Origin: Erpobdella octoculata
Lineage: Eukaryota > Annelida > Clitellata > Hirudinida > Erpobdellidae
DNA length: 64,000 bases
Assembly: GCA_963978895.1 (NCBI GenBank)
Contig: OZ022247.1
Span: 22,365,153 to 22,429,152 of the forward strand
Direction: 5' to 3'
Of the stretch, positions 23,363 through 64,000 are shown piece by piece. The translations under genes and the position numbers were made by a program. The notes beneath the pieces are model-generated. The model saw nothing but the letters and a program-made list of their open reading frames with translations, was not told the origin of the DNA and searched no databases. Each line of letters opens with the position of its first letter. Position 1 is the stretch's first letter.

Positions 23363-25902
23363 CTAGAAGAGACAAAAAATAGGTCATTTATTAAAAAATT
23401 TTTAAAACATACGCCACGATAACAATAAACAAACAACTAACTCATTTTGATTTCTCATTGTAACCAATTAATTACCTTGAAAACATACTACCCACTGATA
23501 AAATTGTATATCTATATGAATAAATTTAGTTCATTGTCATAAATTTATTTTTTTAAGATACAAGATATTACCAAATATGACCAAAACCTTCGTGGCAAGA
23601 CAAGCACTATAAATTAAATAAAATCAATATTCAACGCTCTGGATCAACTTGCAGCTAAAGAATGCTCTAACTGAAATAAAGCTAAACAGCAAAAACATGG
23701 CCAATCAACTAATTTCTGTCTGTTTAAATACTATTTTATACTCAAATTATTTTTCTAATAATTTCAATTTTCTAATAAATCTTCACTCTTCACTGAATTA
23801 ATATAAAAGATCATAAATTTATTTAAAATAAAAAAAATACAACCTTTCTCTGTGCTCGTCATTTGCATTAAGTGCCTCAACAAGTTATTTTGTAGCCTCA
23901 ACGATTTTTGCAACTGCAACAAACGTTCCCTCAACACTTCAGTGTCATCATCCGGGTTATTCAAGCAGATGTTTGAGAATCCTGGAGCGAGTAATTCCAC
24001 AATTAATACAATATATAATACACTATTAACAATCAAATAATAATATCATTAAAACAAAATATGAACATTTTTATTATTTAGCAATTAATTATCTTTAATT
24101 AGGATATCAAATTGATTAGATAAATTGAACCGGTTCTAAAACAATGAAGAACTGCATTAAGGAACAATTAGCAGATACAACTTTAAAAAAAGGATGATAA
24201 TTTAAATTTTAATTGATGAAAATCGTTAGAAGCCTGCGTGCAACAAAGATCAAAAGTTTGAGAAAAATTATAGCTATTAATAGAGGGAAAAAAATCACGC
24301 CAACAGTCCCGAGAGCGATCTATAAACTCGACAGGAATAAGAGAAAAATGGTCAATATTAAATATCATAATAGCAGATTTTTTTCTATTACATAAAATGT
24401 CAACCATATATAAAGTCTAAATTTTAATTAAATAAAAAATTTATCTGTATTAATCATTTTTTTCAAAGTTGTATTTGCTAATTGTTCTTTAATGCAATTA
24501 TTCATTGTCAATTTGATATCCTAATTTTAAGATAGTTTATTGGTAAATTAAAATGAAAAATTAAATTGAATTCAAAATAGATATTTAAATGTAAATTGAA
24601 TATTTATAAGTAAATTAAATTTTTATGTGTAAACTATTCTATCGAGGAACCCACTATCTTCTAATGATTCCTCTCTTTCGTTTCTGGCATTTTCACTGTC
24701 ACCAGCACCACAGTTGGACCCGACTGTCTGCTTTAAAATGAAATATTAATTTAGAAACAAATGAAGCAAAAACAAAGTTTTTTAAAAACACACTTTTATA
24801 TTTTTTTTACTGCATAAACAACGAGCATATTAGCATAGACAATAAATAGTTTGACGAAAATATCACAAATAATTATATAATTAAATTTTGTCCAATCGAT
24901 CCGAAAATTTGATAGAATGCATTGTTAATCAGTTTGGAGGTATGCTTAAATTTTTAAGTCTCTAGCTCATCGGGAAGTTAGTTTAAAATCGATTGCAAAA
25001 TTTGACGACAGACAGACAGAGAAGTCAAGTTAAGTAAAAGTGTGTAAAAAAAGAAGATCGTATACTGACATAACCAACAATTTAGTATTTCAATCAAATT
25101 TATTTTTATTATAAGAGAATTAAAAGTTATAAATATATTAACATAAGCTTTAATAGTTTATAAGAGAATCATTCTTAGTCGACACCATTTGTACAATACC
25201 TCGTTCGGCGATACGATATCATCTTTGTAATTTAGTTTCTTGTGAAACCCAACAAGGCATGGTATGATACACGTCTTGACCACCTCTTCAACCTGATGAA
25301 AAAATATTTTTGTCAGTGGCTTGCCATGCCGCACGTTTTTCCAAAATTTTAAACTTTAGTAAAAAGTAGAGAATTATTTTAAACAATGAAAAATATAATA
25401 GAGACACTCGAATTACATAAATCATTTATATCGACTTCACCTTGAGAATCTCTTCTTTGTTCTCAATCTGATCAAAGTCCATCATAAGGCTATCTAGCTG
25501 TTGCCCGATTAGTGTCAGCTGGTCAGAGATGCTGGAAACAATAGACTGCATGGTTGGGTGGACCACATCATTCGGGTCAGGAAGTCGAGAATGGTTTGTG
25601 GACTGCTCTACAGATGTATTATTTCCGTCAACACTGTCTTTAAAAACTTGCGCGTCAGTCATTTTCAAACGGCCAGAGTTTCGTTTATTAGTCGTACTTG
25701 TCCTTCTACTACAACTACTGCTGGGCGGAAATAGATGATCGACGGCAGACGACATGCCAGGAATCTGCGGAGATTTGCAGGCGGCAAGCTCAATTTTTAA
25801 AGTTTTGTTTTCTTTTTTTAGGTCGTTGTAGCGACTTTTAAGTGTTTCAAAAGCTGAAAGAATGGCAGCCATAGAGGCAGTGTTAGCGAAACCACTCATC
25901 AT
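23274..25902 (-). CDS. Five-exon gene for an unrecognised coiled-coil protein (284 aa)
   Basis: Five minus-strand exons join without a frame break: 25902-25441, 25292-25200, 24727-24655, 23981-23844 and 23362-23274. Their phases (0, 0, 1, 1) match at every junction and the coding total is 855 nt with stop. Residues about 10-43 form a charged amphipathic helix (SAFETLKSRYNDLKKENKTL), followed by a Ser-rich linker (about 50-75) and a second helical segment (about 117-154). A small Cys-containing module comes next (exon 2), then an acidic linker, then another heptad-like helix (about 222-245). There is no signal peptide or membrane segment, so it is probably cytosolic or nuclear. I do not recognise the family; the first helix is loosely like adaptor coiled coils. 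The start is either of two adjacent ATGs just inside the acceptor CTCAG. Exon 3 could instead read through to its own stop as an alternative end. Confidence 0.65.
23844..23981 (-). CDS. Coiled-coil gene, exon 4
   Basis: Acceptor CGCTCCAG and donor GAGAAAG|GTTGTA, phase 1 to 1, 46 codons' worth. It carries the heptad-like helix with TEVLRERLLQLQKSLRLQ, the most protein-like part of this gene. Confidence 0.65.
24655..24727 (-). CDS. Coiled-coil gene, exon 3
   Basis: 24 codons plus one base after TTTTAAAGCAG. The chosen donor ATA|GTGGGT gives the phase needed by exon 4. Without splicing the frame continues 10 residues to a TAA, so a short isoform is possible. Confidence 0.55.
24838..25070 (+). 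repeat. Dispersed repeat, copy 1 (in intron of coiled-coil gene)
   Basis: The 3' portion (ACAGAGAAGTCAAGTTAA then TAAAAGTGTG) matches the reverse complement of 43025-43085 almost base for base, and weaker similarity extends about 170 bp further left. Probably a degraded short transposon; class not determined. Confidence 0.6.
25200..25292 (-). CDS. Coiled-coil gene, exon 2
   Basis: 31 codons between TTTTTTCATCAG and GAG|GTATTG, phase 0 to 0. It encodes a compact module with two Cys (VKTCIIPCLVGFHKKLNY). Confidence 0.7.
25441..25902 (-). CDS. Coiled-coil gene, exon 1 (start)
   Basis: Coding part is 154 codons. The exon begins after CTCAG at about 25908 and ends CTCAAG|GTGAAG, phase 0. The frame is also open upstream to an ATG at 25944, which would need the exon to be unspliced on that side. 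Confidence 0.7.
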
Positions 25903-26323
25903 CTGAACCTGAGTGTTAAGTTTTGGACGCAAAAAATGAAACATAAAATTGTTTATTTAAAAATTAAAAAAATGGCAACAACGTTGTCTGTTTGTGATAC
26001 AATAGTTAAAGAAATTAGAGCACGGCACTTGTTTAGAGTTTATCAGTATAAATATAGCCCATCTGAACAATCGCGTAGTTTCCGAAAGATCCGTATTCTT
26101 TATTTGTTGATAAAAGATTTTTTTGTAAAAATTAAAATTTGTTTGAAAAATAATAATTATGATCTTTAGGAATTTTGTAAGCCAGTCCCAAGCCTGGAGA
26201 AAGGAGGAGGGAAAAGTTAAAAAGATCAAATTATAATTTTTAGTGAAATTATGATCCACGACAGGAAGTACTTAGGTGCTTCCAACATACAGCCATTACA
26301 GTCTTAAAAAACCTGGTATTAAG
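25903..26323. other. Upstream flank of the coiled-coil gene
   Basis: AT-rich, with short overlapping frames on both strands and no supported exon. A 5' UTR exon may lie here or beyond. Confidence 0.35.
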
Positions 26324-26360
26324 CAGGGACGTAAATTGGGGGGGGCAGGGGGGGGCATTT

Positions 26361-26596
26361 GCCCCCCCCTGATTTTCAAAATTTGAATTTTTTTACCTAG
26401 AGTTTACTATATATTTATTTAATTTTAACTTTACTTTACCTAGCGATGATGCAATGCGTATTGGAATCTTTCCGGCGTGTATAGACAATTCGCCCCCCCT
26501 TGATTTCCAAAATTAAATTTTTTTTAGTTAGAGTTTACTATATAATATGTTAATTTTAACTTTACTTAACCTCGTGATGATTCAATGCGTATTGGA
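26361..26596. repeat. Internal tandem duplication in the hAT element
   Basis: 26361-26465 and 26492-26596 are diverged copies of about 105 bp, both starting with a C-run plus GATTT and both ending CAATGCGTATTGGA. Confidence 0.85.
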
Positions 26597-26860
26597 GACA
26601 ATTTTATATCTTAGCTCGATGCTAGATTTACCAATAACTGCAGAGTAATAATTTGTGTATCAGTGTTGGTCCAAAGATTAGCTGTTTTCTGTGCCAAAAT
26701 ACAATAAGAGAACTCGTGGAATTTTACCCTATTAGTGGTATTAATACAATGTTGATTCCCTCACAGCTGTCTACATCAAAGTTATTATTTATTACACAAA
26801 AATAAAACAAAATTATACCCACCCCATTTTGAACATCTTTTTTACAAATTTTTATTTAGG

Positions 26861-27100
26861 TTACAATCTCTGTTTGTTTGTGTGTGTGTGTGTCTTTCTC
26901 TGTACGCAAATCTTGCAAGTGAAATTTAACCAGCATTTTGACTAGCTAAGAAGTTGAAACTTTCAGCACAGCTTTATATTTGATGAAAATACATGATTCA
27001 ATTAAAAAAAAAAAACTTTGAACATCTTTTGCATTTCTAAATTGAATGTATTTGAAATCAAAGTTTGTGTTGAAAAACTTGTTTTTCCTTTACTTGTTTT
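26861..27100 (+). repeat. Dispersed repeat shared with collagen intron 14, copy 1
   Basis: This 240-bp interior part of the hAT element matches the reverse complement of 37381-37619 at roughly 85 percent by eye, including GTCTTTCTCTGTA and AATACATGATTCAATT. Confidence 0.85.
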
Positions 27101-27697
27101 ACTAATCCTGTACTTGCCCCTGCAATATGATTAAATCATTCATCCCCCTTATACCCAGTGGCGCGTGGCGAATATAGAATTTTTTGGTGGGGATTTACTT
27201 CAGAAATTTTTATATTCTCTTCCAGAAAGCTGATAACCGGTAAGGGGTAGTCGTAAGTATTTTTCAAAATTTTTTTCAAAGACTTCTAATTTCTCCTCCC
27301 AAAAAAGCTACGGTCGTCTTCTAAAAACAAGGTATTATACCCAAAAAAATTTCAATTGATACTCTGATGGGGGATGCATTTCCCCCTCTCTGCTTGTACC
27401 TACGTATTTATATAAATGTAAAAGGTAATGTGTGTGTGAGAGCATTCGTTTATCGCATCCAAGCCGCAGGAGCAATTTTAACAACATTTGGCATGCAGGT
27501 AACTTCATTGATAAAAAAATTTTGAAAAATTAAAAAAAAAATCTGTTATTTCTTTGACGTTTCGTTGGCAAAAACGAAAAAAAACTAAGCACAAAAAACC
27601 CGGACAACACCGGGTAACCCTGTCAGTAAGCTATATAATGGCGGGAAAATTTTGCCCCCCCCCTGGAAAATGCTGAAATTACGTCCCTGGTATTAAG

Positions 27698-30100
27698 GAC
27701 TATAAACTATTACAAAAAATCTAAGTATTATCTATTTATGATAACAATAGAAATAACTGGTCTGGACAAAAGTGCGTTCGTACATAACCCCTAAAAAATA
27801 TTCTTCGTTATGAATACATTTGTTTGAACCTTGCTAAATAATAGTATTTTTGAAACACATAACCACGATTATTTCATACAGTTCGCCTCTCCCTCGGCCT
27901 CATTTTCCCTATCCATCCGCCACTTAATTACACGGACACGGCCATTTATATATGATGACCGACTGCATCTTATTGAGTTTGAATATGATAGAATCCAAGC
28001 ATTCAATCAATAAAAAAAGAACTTCTGCTAAAATAATCTGTTTTATTCCGCTGCTATTATTAACTTTCAATCTCCACGCGCTGTGCGGCGTTGAAAGCAG
28101 CTTATTCTGTGAAAGGCTCTAAGACTATATTTAGAACTTGAAAGCTATTTTTGAAAACCTGTTTTACTGCCCGTTAAAGTGACTGGTATTAAATTGCTCA
28201 CTGTGGTTTAGATTAAAGCTCACTCAACTCAGATTACTAGACAGGTGTAGCAGGTATGGGTATACCTACATATGCATAGGCACCTATAATGCTAAACGAT
28301 GAAAATCAGTATAAACCAAGACAACTCTGTTTATTAGTTCAATTATTTTACACAGAATATAAAAGTGTATATTTCGGTTTTTTTCTGAACTATCGTTTAT
28401 TTTAATTCTTCAAATACAAGAGACGAAAATTTTGAGAACAATAGACAGAACTTCATTTGAACTTTAAGAAATCGATACTAAAAAAATGAAACCATATGTA
28501 GGCTATCTTGAAAATATAATGCTAATTTCTTTTTGTATAATTACCTTTGCCCTTTTTGCAAAATGACGTCATACATTATAAAAAGCTTTAGCAAAAAAAT
28601 GATAAAACAGCCAACTGAGTTGAAGTAGGTACCTACCTATGCTGTGTTACCTACCTACTTCTCTCAAACAAAATTCCCTTTTACTACTCGAAATATCCTG
28701 ACGAGTTACTTGGTTTTATTGTAATACAACAATATGGTTTATAGGTATACTCTTCTTTCCCCTCATCGACCCTGGCTGGCATTATTATATTTTATTTGTG
28801 TTTCAATTACTTATTATAACCCTAAAGTTGAGATTTCCATCGACTTCAAGTTCAATGACAACAAAAAAGGTACAGCGATGTTCTTATTTAAGTTTCCAAA
28901 TATGTACCTATTTACATATTTAATATGTTCTTATTTAAGTTTCCAAGTATATACCTACTTACCTACCATCTTTTTTGATTGTTTAGGTCTTCTATACCTA
29001 GATATTTTTCAATCACATTTAGGTAGCATGAAATGTCGTATTTACAAAAGACCAAAGCAATCCTAGAATGCCAAATAAAAAAAAAACAAATCAACGTCAA
29101 TTTAACTTGATGGCAATTGATGACCTGAAAAATTGTAAAAAAAAATAAGTCATCAGGTCAGCCACATTATTTCGATACCATTGATTTTTATTTTTTATTT
29201 TCATCTAGTAATTATTTTCCTATCAAGTCAGCTCTGCTCTTGCTCCCACTTTATTTCCTTCCCACTGATATCCCAGCTGCTAAATGACATATACTGAATT
29301 ATTATTTTCATGATCAAGGAGCTGCATTTGAAAAAAAAATCAGTGTTGCTGTTTGGATTTTAATTTAAGCTTAAAAATAATAGTATTTAATAACGTTGTC
29401 TAATGCTTCTTGCTTCTTAATGACTGCTTCGGCTCAAATCTTAGACGATCCTTTTCTATATCCTACGCAGACACAGCATACTGAGCATACATCCCTCACA
29501 CAATAGTCTACCCACTACAGCTACAGACTATTTAGGTATGAAACTATTTTAAAACCAGCCCAACCAGCTGCACAGACAACTTATCAAGTAAATTAACAAA
29601 AATATCGAAAAAATGCCGGCCGTCAATTGTTTGCGCAACAATGATTTTCTTGACGTAGCAGGCAAATGAATAGGCGAATACACAAACTTATTCAATCGAT
29701 CCGTCTAGCTATCTATCTATCATAACATTTTTTTCTAGTAAATTAACTAACTATACCAAATCTTCGTCAGCTCTGACTGCAGTTTTATTTCAGCAGTAGG
29801 CCATACGAGTTTAATGGAAGTGAAATTAAACAAACTAGACTGTCTATGAGTTTTCTTTTTCGACTTTTCTTGTCTCATTTTTTTTCTTGGAATTATTGCC
29901 ATCATTTTAAGGTTGCCAAATTGAAAAGTTTTGCACTGCAGTCTTGATTTTAGGGTGAGACAGAAGACATCATAGGTTAAGTGTTATTTTGCCCGTAGGA
30001 ATAGAATACATTATCAATTAGATAGAACCAGATTTCTTGGAAGCCATATTGCCATAATTATTTTTTCCTTAGAACTAGATAAAATAATGTTTAAATGTTT
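27698..30100. other. Intergenic, no gene supported
   Basis: AT-rich with frames of 60-110 codons lacking domains. It contains a hairpin of GAAGTAGGTA with TACCTACTTC (about 28621-28660), a 47-bp-period duplication at 28879-28972 and a TTGCGCAA octamer at 29631. The collagen promoter should lie toward its right end. Confidence 0.4.
28879..28972. repeat. Two-copy direct repeat, period 47 bp
   Basis: TGTTCTTATTTAAGTTTCCAA occurs at 28879 and 28926, followed in both by similar TACCTA-rich DNA. Confidence 0.8.
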
Positions 30101-30183
30101 ATCTTAGAAACCAACCTACTGAAAAAAGAGGAAAGCTACAATTTTGGTGTGTTGTAGAAGATTATGTTGTTGCAAGTCCTCGG

Positions 30184-30332
30184 GTAAGTTTGGAGTTTAG
30201 CACAATTAAAAATCATCCGTTGTTTATTCTAACTTCATATCGGTATTCCGAGTGTAATCTGGTCATGCATCAAATTACTAAATTTATTAATTAAATTGGA
30301 AACTTTTTAATAAAAAAATTGTTTTTTTAAAG
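30184..30332 (+). other. Probable 5' UTR intron of the collagen gene
   Basis: TCCTCGG|GTAAGTTT at 30183/30184 is a strong donor and TTTTTTTAAAG ends at 30332, 24 bases before the collagen ATG. The upstream exon would be non-coding. Confidence 0.5.
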
Positions 30333-30356
30333 GTTTAAGCGGTAGCAACTCAAAAA

Positions 30357-64000
<33,644 letters not shown>

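Larger units (their letters stand above)
26324..27689. mobile_element. hAT-type DNA transposon, non-autonomous, 1,366 bp
   Basis: Inverted ends CAGGGACGTAA and TTACGTCCCTG are flanked by an identical 8-bp target duplication GTATTAAG (26316-26323 and 27690-27697). An 8-bp duplication with ends starting CAGGG is the hallmark of hAT elements. G-runs just inside the left end pair with C-runs inside the right end. No transposase frame is present. Intact ends and duplication suggest a fairly recent insertion, or at least one little disturbed since. Confidence 0.9.

Overview
The window looks like animal nuclear DNA, most likely from an annelid or a close lophotrochozoan. The signs are spliced genes with GT-AG introns, AT-rich non-coding DNA, abundant microsatellites and several degenerate transposons. 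The annelid suggestion is an inference. It rests on the dominant gene, a giant secreted collagen whose Gly-X-Y repeats are rich in threonine at the Y position. That composition is known from cuticle collagens of annelids such as Riftia and Nereis.

Layout. 44-378 (+) is the last exon of an unrecognised gene that enters from the left. 379-10277 has no gene I can support; it is dominated by simple-repeat islands, notably four (ATC/GAT)n blocks between 5.0 and 7.0 kb, and a cluster of TTGCGTAA-type bZIP sites near 2.6 kb. 10278-11612 (-) is one long coding exon for a bZIP transcription factor of the Giant/CES-2/NFIL3 kind, with an N-terminal CtBP-like DLSTK motif. 11621-23273 is mostly empty, with GA, CT and GTA tracts, a 65-bp exact tandem duplication and one weak candidate signal-peptide exon. 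23274-25902 (-) is a five-exon gene, assembled here from phase-consistent splice sites, for an unrecognised 284-residue coiled-coil protein. 26324-27689 is a hAT-type element with an 8-bp target duplication. 27.7-30.1 kb is intergenic.

30333 to the right edge (+) is the collagen gene. I resolve 48 coding exons: a signal peptide (exon 1), a von Willebrand A-like domain (exons 2-3), then 45 Gly-X-Y exons still open at 64000. The visible product is about 6,524 residues, of which about 6,286 are collagenous, roughly 1.8 micrometres of triple helix with the C-terminus still missing. Every intron inside the helix splits a glycine codon in phase 1. Every helix exon that lies wholly in the window is a multiple of 9 nt, except two that each carry a two-residue break in the repeat. 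Exons 17-24 alternate 225/351 nt, which suggests growth by duplication of exon pairs. Introns carry a LINE remnant, a pogo-like MITE, fold-back elements, a dispersed repeat and a 28-bp minisatellite.

The genes have no evident shared pathway. The bZIP protein is a likely nuclear repressor, the coiled-coil protein is unknown, and the collagen is a secreted matrix or cuticle structural protein. All exon boundaries were read by eye from reading frame and splice consensus, without transcript support.
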